A DNA stretch of 64,000 nt from Bradyrhizobium roseum (GCF_030413175.1 NZ_CP129212.1:496001-560000), one strand, 5' to 3'; positions 39,715 through 51,269 are shown, counted from the first letter of the stretch. Program-made: numbers and translations. Notes: generated from the sequence alone by a model not told the origin.

Positions 39715-41931
39715 CTAGGCCGCGGTGGTGAGCCCGGCCAATATCCTGGTAACGACGACCTCGGGCTTTGCATCGGTGACGATCGCGCCGCCGCGCATTT
39801 CGATGACGCGATCGGCCATCAGCATGTGGCTGGGCCGCGCGGTGACCCACAGCACGGTGCATTTGCCTCTGAGGACCTCCAGATGCTTCATGAATGCGGC
39901 GTCGCCGGCCGGATCGAGCCCGATGCCCAGATCGTCAATCAGCAGGATGCTGGGCTTCTTGACCAGCGCGCGCGCGATCGAGAGCCGGCACAGCCATCCC
40001 TGCGACAGCGAGCGTGCGTCCGTTCCACTGATCCGCGTCGCCAATCCGTCGGGAAGGGCGGGGTGCGGCAGCGTTACGCCGACGGCAGCCAGTGCTGCGA
40101 TGATGTCCGCATCGGTCGCATCGGGACAGGCAAACCGGAAGTTGGCGGCAATGCTGCCGTAGAAGAATGCCAGCTGTTGCGATGCAAAGCCGATGGAAGC
40201 GCGAGCCTCCGCGGGGTGGAGCTGCCGCAGGTCCAGCCCACCCAGGCGGATGGTGCCCATATACTGCGGATAGAGCCCGAGGATCACCTTGAGCAGCGTG
40301 GACTTGCCGCTTCCGCTCGGTCCGATCACCGCGACGATTTCCCCGGCCTTGACCTTGAGGCTGACGCCACGCAGTTGAGGCTCCTGCCGCTGGCCCAACG
40401 ACAGATACGCCCCCGACACGAAGATCTGCCCGGCGAGGCGTCGAGAGAGAATCGGCGGCGCCTCGCTGGCGTGTTCGTTGCCCATCCGAATGAGGTCATT
40501 GATGTGGTGCACGGTCGTCAGCGTTTGCTTGAGTCGGGCAATATTGAGCGCGAAGATCTGTATCGGCATCAGCACCCGCCACACGATCATCATCGCAACG
40601 ATCAACTCGCCCAGCGACATGACGCCGTCCATCACGCGCTGCGCGCCGAAACCCAGCGTCAAAATGCCGGTCAGCACGACCAGCGCATTGGTAATCGCCT
40701 GCAGATGCGAGACGAGCTGCAGATTGCGGAAGCGGGATCTCAAGGAGGCCGCAAGGCTGTCCGCGTAGCGCGCCAGCCAGATCGTCTCGGCGGAGGCGTT
40801 GCGGATCGTCCTGAGCTTGTCCGTCAATTCGAACAACAAGGCATCCGACTTGTGCTTGTTGGCGCCCACCTCGGCGATCGACGCTACATTGGCCGTGGCG
40901 CCGACGGCACAGACAATGACGATGATGCAGGCAAGCCCGATCGGCAGGAAGCCGAGCATTCCCCCGATCGAAAACAGCAGGATCAGGAATGTCAGGGTGA
41001 ACGGCAGATCGAACAGCGCCGAGGCAAAATTTCCGGCGAACAGCTCACGCCCGATCTCGAACTGACGGAAGCGCGCCAGCTGCGAGGCGATGGGGGCGCG
41101 CTCGGTCATCGGCAGCGGCAAATTGAGCAGCGATTTCAGCGCCCGGACCGATACGACGGCATCCAGGCGGGCCGCAAGATAGGCGATCCGCCGCGATCGG
41201 AGCTGGCGGAACCAGAACTCAAAGCCCAGCGCGATCATGCCAGCCGACGCCATGAAGGCCAGGGTATCCAGCGAACTGGTGGCAATGACGATGTCGTAGA
41301 CCGAAAGCACATAGAACGACAGCAGCAGCCCGATCGCGTTGATCGCGACCGAATAGCCGGTGATCTGCGAAATCGGTCCGCGCAATTGCCTGAGCACGTC
41401 GCCGACGAAGCCGCCGGTCGGCGCTCGTCCGGCGAACCGTTCGATCTTGCTGAGCCGGATCTGATAAACCGCTTCGCCGGAGCGAAATCGATCGGTGCGC
41501 GTTCGGGTTCCGCACAGGCTGTAGATTTCGAATTCGCCCCGCGGCCCCAGCGTGACGAGGTCGCAGGTGTCGTCGGCGCCGACCAGCAGGCAGGGAAGAT
41601 CGTCCCTGGACAGGTCGGATGCGCGCCGGTCGAGTCCGACCAGGTTGACATCGAGGCGCGCCAGAACGGCCTGCAGCATGCGCACGGATGCGATGGGATT
41701 CAAATGCGGCAGCGCCTCGAACACCCGATCCTGCGTGCCTTTCCAGCCGACGCAGGCGAGGATCTCGCAGAGCATGCCGGCGAACGGACCGGTTGCCGCC
41801 GGCGGGCCGGCCGGATCGTCCTTGGGCGCGCCGAACTCTGCGATCAGCCGCCGCTGCTGCTCGAGCACGGCCTCCCGGGTGATCTCGGGAGTGGCGGGCG
41901 GGCGCTCGAAACTGTCGGGAGGGCGCGTCAT
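39715..41931 (-). CDS. Type I secretion half-ABC transporter with degenerate ATPase and C39-like N-domain
   Basis: A 738-residue protein. Residues about 45-170 resemble the C39-like domain of RTX exporters without a catalytic cysteine pair (LPCLLVGADDTCDLVTLG). Six membrane spans follow (about 190-450), then an ATPase domain. Walker A is intact (GPSGSGKSTLL). The signature LSGGQ reads LSQGW, the Walker B end reads LLIDDLGIGLD with Asp in place of the catalytic Glu, and the switch His is Ala (WVTARPS). It overlaps the partner gene by four bases (ATGA), so a heterodimer with the 598-residue protein is likely. Confidence 0.88.
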   Translation of the reverse strand: MTRPPDSFERPPATPEITREAVLEQQRRLIAEFGAPKDDPAGPPAATGPFAGMLCEILACVGWKGTQDRVFEALPHLNPIASVRMLQAVLARLDVNLVGLDRRASDLSRDDLPCLLVGADDTCDLVTLGPRGEFEIYSLCGTRTRTDRFRSGEAVYQIRLSKIERFAGRAPTGGFVGDVLRQLRGPISQITGYSVAINAIGLLLSFYVLSVYDIVIATSSLDTLAFMASAGMIALGFEFWFRQLRSRRIAYLAARLDAVVSVRALKSLLNLPLPMTERAPIASQLARFRQFEIGRELFAGNFASALFDLPFTLTFLILLFSIGGMLGFLPIGLACIIVIVCAVGATANVASIAEVGANKHKSDALLFELTDKLRTIRNASAETIWLARYADSLAASLRSRFRNLQLVSHLQAITNALVVLTGILTLGFGAQRVMDGVMSLGELIVAMMIVWRVLMPIQIFALNIARLKQTLTTVHHINDLIRMGNEHASEAPPILSRRLAGQIFVSGAYLSLGQRQEPQLRGVSLKVKAGEIVAVIGPSGSGKSTLLKVILGLYPQYMGTIRLGGLDLRQLHPAEARASIGFASQQLAFFYGSIAANFRFACPDATDADIIAALAAVGVTLPHPALPDGLATRISGTDARSLSQGWLCRLSIARALVKKPSILLIDDLGIGLDPAGDAAFMKHLEVLRGKCTVLWVTARPSHMLMADRVIEMRGGAIVTDAKPEVVVTRILAGLTTAA

Positions 41932-43724
41932 GCCACGGCGCCTGCGGTTCGCCCGGTCAGGCTCGCGGACGTTTCTTCGATCTGGCTGAAGTTTCCGCCG
42001 CTCAGCGTGAACCGGCGGTCGGCGATGGCGGCAAAGGACGGGCGGTTGGTGATCAGCACCATGGTAAGCTGGCCCTTGAGAGAGAGCAGCGTCTCGCCCA
42101 GCGCGCGATCGCTTTCGTAGTCGAGCGAGCCGTTGGCCTCGTCGAGAACGAGGAGCCGCGGACGATCCGCAATGGCGCGTGCGATCGCGATGCGTTGCAG
42201 GAAGCCGTCCGGCAACATTTCGGTCGCGGACTCGCCGAGCTGAGTCTCGTAGCCGCGTGGCAGCCGGTTGATGTCTTCTTCGAGGTTCAGCAGGCGTGCG
42301 GCGGCGCGGGCCTGGGCGATCCGCTCGGAGCGGAACAAGGTGAGATTGTTGAGCACGGATCCACGCACCGCGGCATTCTGATGATCCACCAGCGCCACGC
42401 AGCCGCGCGTCTGATTTTCGGCCGTCGCGGCGGCAATGTCATCGATCAAAACGTGGCCTGCCTCGGGCACCAGGCGTCCGGCCGCCAGCCGCGCCACGGT
42501 GGACTTGCCGATACTGTCGCGGCCGCTGATGGCAATGATCTCGCCGGGTGCGACCTCGAGACTGGCCCCGGCGAGCGTCGCGGCCTGCGCCTCGCCCGGG
42601 GTGAACCAGACCTGGTCGAACACCAGCCGCGCCGGCGACCACGTGCTTGCAGGGGCCGGCACCGTCAGCGGCGCGTTGCTCGGGAGGTCAAAGATCGGTC
42701 TGGCGATCTGCTGCGATACGAACACGCCCTGGATCTCGTTCCAGGCGGATACCAGCCGCAGCGATGGCTGGATCATGCGCCCGGCCAGCATGGTGCTGCA
42801 GGCGACGACACCGATGGAGACTTCGCCGTTGACCGCCAGAACAGCCGCGACCGTGGCCGTGGCGATCTGCGTGACGATCGAAACCATGGAGCCGAGACTC
42901 TGCGCATCGTCCGCAAGGCGCACGACGTTGTAGGTCGAGCCCGCGGCCTGCTCCGTCAGGCGCTCGAAGCGCCGCAGGATCTGCTGTTCGGTCCCGAGCG
43001 CCTTGACGGTGGCAATGCCGTTCAACGTCTCGATCATGAAGTCCCGTATCCTGGCCTCGGCGACCATGCGTCTGGCCGTGGTGCGCCTGAGCTCACGTCC
43101 GCGCGCGATCGCCGATATGCCGAAGATCAGAAAGATCGCGACGGGAACGGCGGCGATCCAGCCGCCGATGGCGGTGAGGAGTGCGAAGAAGATGACGACG
43201 AAAACCATGTCGATGAGCACCAGCGGCGCGGGGCTGATGCTGAATTCGCAGATGGCCGCCACGGCCTGCAATCTTTGAATCCACAGCGCGACGGGCTGAG
43301 AGTCGATCAGCTTTGCCGGCGCAAAGGCGACCAGGCTGGCAGCCTCGACGTTGGTCTTCCACGCAAGCTTCATCGCGCTCCACGCGATGACGTAGCTGCG
43401 CGAGATGCGCAGGATCGTTTCCAGAACGAGGATGCCGCATATCCCGATCACCAGATAGGCGAGTGTCGACCTTGCCGCGTGGGGAACGATGCGGTCATAG
43501 ACCTGCAGAATGCCCAGCGGGAGAGCAAGGCCGAGCAGGTTGATGAAAACCGAAGCCGCCAGCACATCGGCCGGAAGGCTCCACAATGTCCTGGCAAGGA
43601 GACTGACGAAGCTGACCGCATCTCGCCTGGTGAGGCGCACGTAGTGCCGGACCCTCGTAGTAATACGGAGGTCGGACATCTGCGCGGCGATGCGTTGACT
43701 GCTTGGTAGGTCGAACAGCGACAT
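41928..43724 (-). CDS. Type I secretion half-ABC transporter, partner subunit
   Basis: A 598-residue half-transporter with six membrane spans (about 50-330) and an ATPase domain. Walker A is GRDSIGKST. Walker B is complete with the catalytic Glu (LLVLDEANGSLD). The signature LSGGQ reads LPDGF and the switch His is Asn (LITNRPS). Together with its partner, each composite ATP site would lack key residues, so the pair is unusual. First gene of the secretion operon and divergent from the large RTX gene, which is the probable cargo. Confidence 0.88.
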   Translation of the reverse strand: MSLFDLPSSQRIAAQMSDLRITTRVRHYVRLTRRDAVSFVSLLARTLWSLPADVLAASVFINLLGLALPLGILQVYDRIVPHAARSTLAYLVIGICGILVLETILRISRSYVIAWSAMKLAWKTNVEAASLVAFAPAKLIDSQPVALWIQRLQAVAAICEFSISPAPLVLIDMVFVVIFFALLTAIGGWIAAVPVAIFLIFGISAIARGRELRRTTARRMVAEARIRDFMIETLNGIATVKALGTEQQILRRFERLTEQAAGSTYNVVRLADDAQSLGSMVSIVTQIATATVAAVLAVNGEVSIGVVACSTMLAGRMIQPSLRLVSAWNEIQGVFVSQQIARPIFDLPSNAPLTVPAPASTWSPARLVFDQVWFTPGEAQAATLAGASLEVAPGEIIAISGRDSIGKSTVARLAAGRLVPEAGHVLIDDIAAATAENQTRGCVALVDHQNAAVRGSVLNNLTLFRSERIAQARAAARLLNLEEDINRLPRGYETQLGESATEMLPDGFLQRIAIARAIADRPRLLVLDEANGSLDYESDRALGETLLSLKGQLTMVLITNRPSFAAIADRRFTLSGGNFSQIEETSASLTGRTAGAVA

Positions 43725-43838
43725 TTGTTGTCCAAATGAATGCGGTACGTTCGACCATCAACGAAGAGTCTTAAATCTACCCTCAACAAGGTCAAAAGAA
43801 AGCTTAAGGCCACCGCGAAAAACCGGAGAGGGCCGGCA

Positions 43839-43889
43839 ATGAATTTCAATGAACTCGGTGCAGTGTGTCTGCTTGCGTCGGAAGAATAA
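43839..43889 (+). CDS. Possible 16-codon leader ORF ahead of the RTX gene
   Basis: An ATG at 43839 with GGAGAGG seven bases upstream encodes [16 protein letters not shown] and stops 28 bases before the chosen RTX start. Its ribosome site is better than that of the RTX gene itself. It may be a leader that couples or controls translation, or chance. Confidence 0.3.
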   Translation: MNFNELGAVCLLASEE

Positions 43890-43917
43890 CTTGCTTCCGC
43901 GCCGGAGCGTCACGCAC

Positions 43918-46900
43918 ATGTCTATCGATGCCGGTCTTCTGCTACCGTCGAATGAGGATCTCGATGCGTTGGTCAGGTCTCTGAAAAAGGCCGGTGACGC
44001 GCCGGCTCCATCGCAAGATCACGATCAGCAGGCCTCGCATTTTCCAAACATCCACCAGGGCAGCAGCACTCCGCTCGTTGACGAAGGCATCCGTGAAACT
44101 ACGGTGGTCGCCATCGCCGATGTGGTTGAGGTTATCCAGACCGCGCCCGACGCCAGCCCGCGTTTGACGTCCCATCACCAGGATCCCGGCGATGCCCCGG
44201 TCGTCAGCGTTTCGGTCCCGGAAAATACACCCGTTGAGATCATTGCTGTTGGAACCCCGGCGCTACCGGTGCTGACCGGTGCTGACACGATCGAGATCCC
44301 TGCTTCTTTGCCCGCGGCCGTTCGGTCGGTCATGTCCGGGATCGGAATCGACCAGGCCGGTATCGATGCCGATGCGGCACCTGCTACAGCGCAGGCACGC
44401 CTGCCCGCCACCGCGGTCACCAGGGCGGCGGAGCCGAGTTCGTACGAGACGCTCGACATGGATGCGGCCGTTCGGAACGAAGCGCCAAGCGACATCACGG
44501 TCATCGGTGGCGCGGTGGTGGAGAACGCCGCGGCCGGAACCGTGGTGGCCATCCTCGGCGCGGCAGATCCCGATGCCGGCGACAGTTTTGTCTACACGCT
44601 GACCGACCCCTCTGGTGCATTCGAAATCGTCGGCAATGAAGTGCGGGTGAAGGCCGGCGCGACGCTCGACTTCGAGACGGCGGCCTCGCACGATGTCGGC
44701 ATCGAGGTGACCGATGCCGCAGGCCTGACTCATCGCAAGACGCTGACCATCGCGGTGACGAACCGGAACGAGGCGCCGAGCGACATCACCGTCGCCGGCG
44801 GTTCGGTGGTGGAGAATGCCGCGGGCGGCACGGTAGTGGCAACGCTCGGCGTGGCAGACCCTGATGCCGGCGACAGCTTTGTTTACACATTGACCGATCC
44901 ATCGGGAAAATTCGAAATCGTCGGCAATGAAGTGCGTGTGAAAGCCGGCGCGACGCTCGACTTCGAGACGGCAACTTCGCACGATGTCGGCATCGAGGTC
45001 ACCGATACGGCGGGGCTGAGTCATCACGAGACGCTGACCATCGCGGTGACGAACCGGAACGAGGCGCCAAGCGACATCACCGTCGCCGGCGGATCAGTGG
45101 TCGAGAATGCCGTGGCCGGCACGGTGGTGGCAACGCTCGGCGCGGCGGACCCCGATGCCGGCGACAGCTTTGTTTACACATTGACCGATCCATCGGGAAA
45201 ATTCGAAATCGTCGGCAATGAAGTGCGGGTCAAGGCCGGCGCGACGCTCGACTACGAAACGGCAACCTCGCACGATCTCGGCCTGACAGTGACGGATGCC
45301 GGCGGGTTGAGCCGCAGCGAAACGCTGACGATCGCCGTCACCAATCAATCCGGATCCTTCACCGGGATTGCCGCAAACGACGTGCTGACCGGTAGCGGCG
45401 AAGAAGACGTCCTGTCGGGTCTTGCCGGTAACGACACCCTGCAGGGCTTTGCAGGCAACGACACGCTCAGTGGCGGCACCGGCAACGATGCCATGATCGG
45501 CGGTTCCGGTAACGACACCTATGTGGTCGATGCCGCGGGTGATGTGGTCACGGAGCTTGCCGGCGAAGGCGCCGACACGGTGCAGAGCAGTGTCAGCTAC
45601 ACGCTCGGCGCCCATGTCGAGAACCTGCAGCTGACCGGAACCGCCGCGATCAATGCCACTGGCAACACGCTCGACAATTTTCTGACCGGCAACAGCGGCA
45701 ACAACGTCCTCAGCGGCGGCGCCGGCAACGACACCATGGCCGGCGGCCTGGGCAACGACACCTATGTGGTCGACGCGGCCGGCGACATCGTCTCGGAGCT
45801 GGCCGGTCAGGGCACCGATACCGTGCAGAGCAGCATCACTTACGCGCTCGGTGCGGATGTCGAGAACCTGCTGCTGACCGGAACGGCCGCGATCAATGGC
45901 ACTGGCAACAGCCTGGCCAACACGCTGACCGGCAACACCGGCGACAACGTCCTGGACGGCGGCGCCGGCAACGACGCCATGGCCGGCGGCCTGGGCAACG
46001 ACACCTATGTGGTCGACAATGCCAGCGATGTCGTGACGGAAGCGGTCGGGCAAGGCACCGACAATGTGCTGAGCAGCGTCAGCTATGTGCTCGGCTCCAA
46101 TGTCGAGAACCTGTCGCTGACCGGAACGGCCGCGATCAACGCCACCGGCAACACCCTCAACAATGTGCTGACCGGCAACAGCGGCAACAACATTCTCAGC
46201 GGCGGCGCCGGCAACGACACCATGGCGGGTGGTCTCGGCAACGACACCTATGTGGTCGACGCGGCGGGCGATGTCGTCACCGAACTGGCCGGTCAGGGCA
46301 CCGACACTGTGCAGAGCAGCATCACTTACGCGCTCGGCGCGGACGTCGAGAACCTGACGCTGACCGGAACGGCCGCGATCAACGCCACCGGCAACACGTT
46401 GGACAATTTGCTCACCGGCAATAGCGGCAACAACGTCCTCAGCGGCGGCGCCGGCAACGATACCTTGAGCGGCGGCACTGGTAACGACAGCATGATCGGC
46501 GGCACCGGCAACGACACGTATGTCGTCGATGCCGCAGGTGACGTGGTCACGGAGCTTGCCGCGGAAGGGGCAGACACCGTGCAAAGCAGCGTCAGCTACA
46601 CGCTCGGCGCCAATGTCGAGAACCTAACGCTGACCGGAACCGCCGCGATCAACGCCACCGGCAACACCCTCGACAATGTGCTGACCGGCAATACCGGCAA
46701 CAACGTGCTCAGCGGCGGTGCCGGCAACGACACCATGATCGGTGGACTCGGCAACGACACTTATGTGGTCGATGCGGCCGGCGATGTCGTCACCGAACTG
46801 GCCGGGCAAGGCACCGATACCGTGCAGAGCAGCATCAGCTACGTACTCGGCGCCGACGTCGAGAACCTGACGCTGACCGGAACCGCCGCGATCAATGGCA

Positions 46901-49770
46901 CTGGCAACAGCCTGGCCAACACGCTGACCGGCAACACCGGCGACAACGTCCTGGACGGCGGCGCCGGTAACGACACCATGATCGGCGGCGCCGGCAATGA
47001 TACCTATATCGTCAACGCGGCGACCGACGTGGTTACCGAACTGGCCAGCCAGGGCACCGACACGGTGCTGAGCAGCGCCAGTTTTGTGCTCGGCTCCAAC
47101 GTCGAGAACCTGACGCTGACCGGAACGGCTGCGATCAATGCCACCGGCAATACCCTCAACAACGTGCTGACCGGCAACAGCGGCAACAACATTCTTAGCG
47201 GCGGCACCGGCAACGACGCCATGATCGGCGGGCTGGGCAATGACACCTATGTGGTGGATGCGGCGGGCGATGTCGTCACCGAACTGGCCGGCGAAGGCGC
47301 CGACACGGTGCAGAGCAGTGTCAGCTACACGCTGAGCGACCATGTCGAGAACCTGCAGCTGACCGGAACCGGCACGATCAATGCCACCGGCAACACGCTG
47401 GACAATGTGCTGACCGGCAACAGCGGCAACAACATTCTTAGCGGCGGCACCGGCAACGACGCCATGATCGGCGGGCTGGGCAACGACACCTATGTGGTGG
47501 ATGCGGCGGGCGATGTCGTCACCGAACTGGCAACGCAAGGCACCGACACCGTGCAGAGCAGCATCAGCTACGTCCTTGGCAGCAATGTCGAGAACCTGCA
47601 GTTGACGGGATCCGCCGCGATCAACGCCACCGGCAACACGCTGGCCAATACGTTGACCGGCAACACCGGTGACAACGTCCTCGACGGCGGCGCCGGCAAC
47701 GACACCATGATCGGCGGTGGCGGCAACGACATCTATGTGGTCGACAACACCAGCGATGTCGTGACGGAAGCGGCTGGGCAAGGCACCGACACCGTTCAGA
47801 GCAGCGTCAGTCACACGCTCGGCGCCAATGTCGAGAACCTGCAATTGACGGGATCCGCTGCGATCAACGCCACCGGCAACACGTTGGACAATCTGCTGAC
47901 CGGCAACAGCGGCAACAACGTTCTCAGCGGCGGCGCCGGTAACGACACCATGGCCGGTGGTCTCGGCAACGACACCTATGTGGTCGACGCGGCCGGCGAC
48001 GTCGTCACCGAACTGGCCGGGCAGGGCACCGACACCGTGCAGAGCAGCATCACTTACGCGCTCGGCGCGGATGTCGAGAACCTGACGCTGACCGGAACCG
48101 GCGCGATCAATGCCACCGGCAACACGCTGGACAACGTGCTGACCGGCAACAGCGGCAACAACGTCCTCAGCGGCGGCGCCGGCAACGACACCCTGATCGG
48201 CGGCACCGGCAATGACACCCTGATCGGCGGCACGGGCAACGACCTGTATGTCGTCGATGCCGCGGGTGACGTGGTCACGGAGCTTGCCGCGGAAGGGGCC
48301 GACACCGTGCAAAGCAGTGTCAGCTACACGCTGGGCGCCAACGTCGAGAACCTGCAGTTGACGGGATCCGCCGCGATCAACGCCACCGGCAACACGCTCG
48401 ATAATGTGCTGACCGGCAATACCGGCAACAACGTCCTGAGCGGCGGTGCCGGCAACGACACCATGATCGGCGGACTGGGCAACGACATTTATGTCGTCGA
48501 TGCGGCCGGCGATGTCGTCACCGAACTGGCAGCGCAAGGCACCGACACCGTGCAGAGCAGCATCGCCTATACGCTCGGCGCGAATATCGAAAATCTGACG
48601 CTGACCGGAACGGCCGCGATCAATGCCACCGGCAACAGCTTGGCCAACACGCTGACCGGCAATACCGGCAACAACGTCCTCGATGGCGGCCAAGGCAACG
48701 ACATCATGATCGGCGGTGGCGGCAATGATACCTATGTCGTCGACGCCGCGACCGACGTCGTTACCGAATCGGCCAGTCAGGGCACCGACACGGTGCTGAG
48801 CAGCGCCAGTTTCGTGCTCGGCTCCAACGTCGAGAACCTGACGCTGACCGGAACCGCGGCGATCAACGCCACCGGCAATACCCTCAACAATGTGCTGACC
48901 GGCAACAGCGGCAACAACATTCTCAGCGGCGGCGCGGGCAACGACACCATGATCGGTGGTCTCGGCAACGATACGTATGTCGTCGACGCTGCCGGTGACG
49001 TGGTCACCGAACTGGCCGGGCAGGGCACCGACACCGTGCAGAGCAGCATCAGTTACGTGCTCGGCGCGGACGTCGAGAACCTGACGCTGACGGGAACGGC
49101 GGCGATCAACGCCACCGGCAACACGCTCGACAATGTGCTGACCGGCAACAGTGGCAACAACGTCCTCAGCGGCGGTGCCGGCAACGATACCTTGATCGGC
49201 GGCACGGGTAACGACAGCATGACAGGCGGCACGGGCGACGACATTTATGTCGTCGATGCCGCGGGTGACGTGGTCACGGAGCTTGCCGCGGGAGGGTCCG
49301 ACACGGTGCAAAGCAGCATCAGCTACACGCTCGGCGCCAACGTCGAGAACCTGACGCTGACCGGCGCGGCGGCGGTCAACGCCACCGGCAACACGCTGGA
49401 CAATGTGTTGACCGGCAATAGCGGCAACAACGTGCTCGGCGGCGGCGCCGGCAACGACACCATGACCGGTGGACTGGGCAACGACACCCTGATCGGCGGC
49501 GACGGTAACGACGTCTTCGTCTACATGAGCGGCCAGGGGTCTGACGTTGTCCAGGGCGGAACGGGCGCGAACTGGCTCGACACCATCGACCTCGATCAGA
49601 GCCTCGGATCGTTGCAGCCCGCGAGTGACTGGACCATCAGCCTGACGTCGGGCAGCATCGTGAGCAGCGGGAGCAACGACATGGTGTTTTCAAGCGACGC
49701 CAGCGGCGTCATCAATTTCGCCGATGGCTCGAAGATCGATTTTGTCGAAATCGAACGCGTGCAGTGGTAA
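43918..49770 (+). CDS. Large cadherin-like/RTX calcium-binding secreted protein
   Basis: A 1,950-residue type I secretion substrate. It has a non-repetitive hydrophilic N-terminus (about 1-185), three cadherin-like modules of about 97 residues (about 187-480, each starting NEAPSDITV), then RTX calcium-binding arrays (about 482-1880) made of GGxGNDxx nonapeptides alternating with a VENLxLTG beta segment, and a C-terminal secretion signal region of about 70 residues ending in EIERVQW. No catalytic domain is seen, so adhesin or surface-layer-like functions are likelier than a toxin. I chose ATG 43918 ([11 protein letters not shown]); a frame opens at 43849. The divergent ABC/HlyD operon is the likely exporter. 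Confidence 0.9.
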   Translation: MSIDAGLLLPSNEDLDALVRSLKKAGDAPAPSQDHDQQASHFPNIHQGSSTPLVDEGIRETTVVAIADVVEVIQTAPDASPRLTSHHQDPGDAPVVSVSVPENTPVEIIAVGTPALPVLTGADTIEIPASLPAAVRSVMSGIGIDQAGIDADAAPATAQARLPATAVTRAAEPSSYETLDMDAAVRNEAPSDITVIGGAVVENAAAGTVVAILGAADPDAGDSFVYTLTDPSGAFEIVGNEVRVKAGATLDFETAASHDVGIEVTDAAGLTHRKTLTIAVTNRNEAPSDITVAGGSVVENAAGGTVVATLGVADPDAGDSFVYTLTDPSGKFEIVGNEVRVKAGATLDFETATSHDVGIEVTDTAGLSHHETLTIAVTNRNEAPSDITVAGGSVVENAVAGTVVATLGAADPDAGDSFVYTLTDPSGKFEIVGNEVRVKAGATLDYETATSHDLGLTVTDAGGLSRSETLTIAVTNQSGSFTGIAANDVLTGSGEEDVLSGLAGNDTLQGFAGNDTLSGGTGNDAMIGGSGNDTYVVDAAGDVVTELAGEGADTVQSSVSYTLGAHVENLQLTGTAAINATGNTLDNFLTGNSGNNVLSGGAGNDTMAGGLGNDTYVVDAAGDIVSELAGQGTDTVQSSITYALGADVENLLLTGTAAINGTGNSLANTLTGNTGDNVLDGGAGNDAMAGGLGNDTYVVDNASDVVTEAVGQGTDNVLSSVSYVLGSNVENLSLTGTAAINATGNTLNNVLTGNSGNNILSGGAGNDTMAGGLGNDTYVVDAAGDVVTELAGQGTDTVQSSITYALGADVENLTLTGTAAINATGNTLDNLLTGNSGNNVLSGGAGNDTLSGGTGNDSMIGGTGNDTYVVDAAGDVVTELAAEGADTVQSSVSYTLGANVENLTLTGTAAINATGNTLDNVLTGNTGNNVLSGGAGNDTMIGGLGNDTYVVDAAGDVVTELAGQGTDTVQSSISYVLGADVENLTLTGTAAINGTGNSLANTLTGNTGDNVLDGGAGNDTMIGGAGNDTYIVNAATDVVTELASQGTDTVLSSASFVLGSNVENLTLTGTAAINATGNTLNNVLTGNSGNNILSGGTGNDAMIGGLGNDTYVVDAAGDVVTELAGEGADTVQSSVSYTLSDHVENLQLTGTGTINATGNTLDNVLTGNSGNNILSGGTGNDAMIGGLGNDTYVVDAAGDVVTELATQGTDTVQSSISYVLGSNVENLQLTGSAAINATGNTLANTLTGNTGDNVLDGGAGNDTMIGGGGNDIYVVDNTSDVVTEAAGQGTDTVQSSVSHTLGANVENLQLTGSAAINATGNTLDNLLTGNSGNNVLSGGAGNDTMAGGLGNDTYVVDAAGDVVTELAGQGTDTVQSSITYALGADVENLTLTGTGAINATGNTLDNVLTGNSGNNVLSGGAGNDTLIGGTGNDTLIGGTGNDLYVVDAAGDVVTELAAEGADTVQSSVSYTLGANVENLQLTGSAAINATGNTLDNVLTGNTGNNVLSGGAGNDTMIGGLGNDIYVVDAAGDVVTELAAQGTDTVQSSIAYTLGANIENLTLTGTAAINATGNSLANTLTGNTGNNVLDGGQGNDIMIGGGGNDTYVVDAATDVVTESASQGTDTVLSSASFVLGSNVENLTLTGTAAINATGNTLNNVLTGNSGNNILSGGAGNDTMIGGLGNDTYVVDAAGDVVTELAGQGTDTVQSSISYVLGADVENLTLTGTAAINATGNTLDNVLTGNSGNNVLSGGAGNDTLIGGTGNDSMTGGTGDDIYVVDAAGDVVTELAAGGSDTVQSSISYTLGANVENLTLTGAAAVNATGNTLDNVLTGNSGNNVLGGGAGNDTMTGGLGNDTLIGGDGNDVFVYMSGQGSDVVQGGTGANWLDTIDLDQSLGSLQPASDWTISLTSGSIVSSGSNDMVFSSDASGVINFADGSKIDFVEIERVQW
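45616..49440 (+). repeat. Tandem 243/270-base coding repeats in the RTX gene
   Basis: Sixteen VENLxLTG-type units are visible. Most are 81 residues (243 bases); units 4, 11 and 15 carry one extra nonapeptide (90 residues). Unit types recur in the order LANT, LNNV or LDNL, 90-residue unit, LDNV, giving a higher-order period of four units with one unit missing in the second block. Confidence 0.8.
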
Positions 49771-50019
49771 CGAAGCTGCGGATACCGCGCAGCAACGGCC
49801 GGATGCTGAGGGTGGAGCTGGTTCGCCTGCGGCTAACCTTGCGCCCGGTCGCACGGAACTCCCGTAGAACTACGAGTCCGATCCTTAACCGCGACTTAGG
49901 CGGCGACGGATGATCGTGCGCCAGGGCCCGCCGGATTTTCTTCGCGACGGGGCTCTGCATCGCCGTCGATCCGCTTGCCGCTCGGTGCAACAGGCCGAGC
50001 CTGACGACAGGATTCCCTG

Positions 50020-51069
50020 ATGTTCTCGAACAGATTGTTGATCGCCGCCGTCGCATGGCTGGGCGTGCTGGCGCAGGGCGCAGCGCCTGCGGGCGCCGCC
50101 GAATTCCTGCTGCGGCTCGGTTCGACCAACCCGCCCGGGTCCGCGGCCGACGCGGAGTTTCAGGCGGTCGCACGGGCCATCGAGCAGGAGTCCGGCGGCC
50201 GCATCGAAGTCGCCTCGAAGCCGGCCGGCGGCTATGGCAAGGTGCCGGAAATGTTCGCCATGGTCGAACGGGGCGACATCGAGATGGCCGTGACGGTGCA
50301 GGGTTACAGCCCCGGCCGCTTTCCGCAGTCGTCGGTGATGGAATTGCCGCTGATGTTCCAGAATTCGGTCGCCGGCACCAAGGCCATGATGGCGATGTAC
50401 AAGGAAGGCCTGCTGGACAAGGATTACGCGACGGTCAAGGTGCTCGGCCTTTACGTGCTGGAGCCTTATCCGATCTTCACGACCGGCAGGAAGATCGAGA
50501 CGGTGCGGAATTTTCGCGGCGTGCGGATTCGCGCGCCGAGCATTACGGTCGGCCTGGCGTTGTCCAAGCTCGGCGCCATTCCGCTCGGCATGCCGAGCCA
50601 GATGGTCGGCGAGACCCTCGCCAGCAACACCCTCGATGCGCTCTCCATCGGCTGGACCTCGCTGCTCAATACCAAGGGGATCGGCGGCAAGCCGCTGGCC
50701 GATCAGGTCAGCGTGGCGGTCGATGCCAAGTTCGCCGCACCAGCCCTGATGCTGGTGATGAACCGCGCCAAATGGGAGGCGCTGCCGGCGGATCTGCAGG
50801 CGATCGTCGCGAAGCACAGCCCGGCGCTGAGCGACGGCGGCGCCGCGGCGCGCGAAGCGGCCGATCTCGCCTCGAAGAACAAGGTGCTGGCCGACAAGCG
50901 GATCACCGCCATCAGCTTCAGCGACGCGCAAGTCGCCGAACTGAACCGCGTCGTGACGCCTGCGATCGAGGACTGGAAGGCCAGCATGGCCAAGCGCGGT
51001 CTCGACGGCGAGAAGCTTTATACGAGGGCGCGCGAATTGATCGCGCAATACCAGGCTGACGCCAGATAG
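50020..51069 (+). CDS. TRAP transporter substrate-binding protein (DctP family), orphan
   Basis: A 349-residue periplasmic binding protein with a signal peptide ending near PAGAAEFLL. The DctP-family features are visible: LGSTNPPGS near the N-terminus, ELPLMFQN, and the carboxylate-binding region FRGVRIRAPS with the conserved Arg. No DctQ or DctM membrane subunits lie next to it, so it is an orphan in this window. Its ligand is probably an organic acid. It lies inside the tRNA-bounded segment. Confidence 0.85.
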   Translation: MFSNRLLIAAVAWLGVLAQGAAPAGAAEFLLRLGSTNPPGSAADAEFQAVARAIEQESGGRIEVASKPAGGYGKVPEMFAMVERGDIEMAVTVQGYSPGRFPQSSVMELPLMFQNSVAGTKAMMAMYKEGLLDKDYATVKVLGLYVLEPYPIFTTGRKIETVRNFRGVRIRAPSITVGLALSKLGAIPLGMPSQMVGETLASNTLDALSIGWTSLLNTKGIGGKPLADQVSVAVDAKFAAPALMLVMNRAKWEALPADLQAIVAKHSPALSDGGAAAREAADLASKNKVLADKRITAISFSDAQVAELNRVVTPAIEDWKASMAKRGLDGEKLYTRARELIAQYQADAR

Positions 51070-51140
51070 GCGGCATCACGACGGGGAGGGGCGGGGGCCG
51101 GTTCGCGAAATCAGTCCTGCCCCTTCAAGAAAGCGCTTCC

Positions 51141-51229
51141 GCAGAGATGGCCGAGTGGCTTAAGGCGCAGGCCTGGAAAGCGTGTGAGCGGGAAACCGTA
51201 CCGTGGGTGCGAATCCACTCTCCCCGCCA
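51141..51229 (+). pseudogene. Decayed tRNA-Ser copy
   Basis: An 89-base relative of the tRNA-Ser at 36449, including about 45 bases of matching upstream sequence (from about 51091). Acceptor arms GCAGAGA and TCTCCCC no longer pair fully; the T-loop reads GGTGCGAATCC and a base is lost in the T-arm; one anticodon stem pair is broken. It is unlikely to work. Confidence 0.8.
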
Positions 51230-51269
51230 GCGCTCAAACGCGACGCTGCACGGAGCGGGCGTCGCGCCA

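Noticed and set aside
46624..49311. Long minus-strand frame antisense to the RTX gene
   Set aside because: It mirrors the codon-regular repeats of the RTX gene and has no domain of its own.
45400..49500. CRISPR-like regular repeats
   Set aside because: Period of 243 or 270 bases in a coding frame of calcium-binding motifs, with no unique spacers.
51141..51229. Second functional tRNA-Ser
   Set aside because: Broken acceptor and anticodon stem pairs and an altered T-loop.
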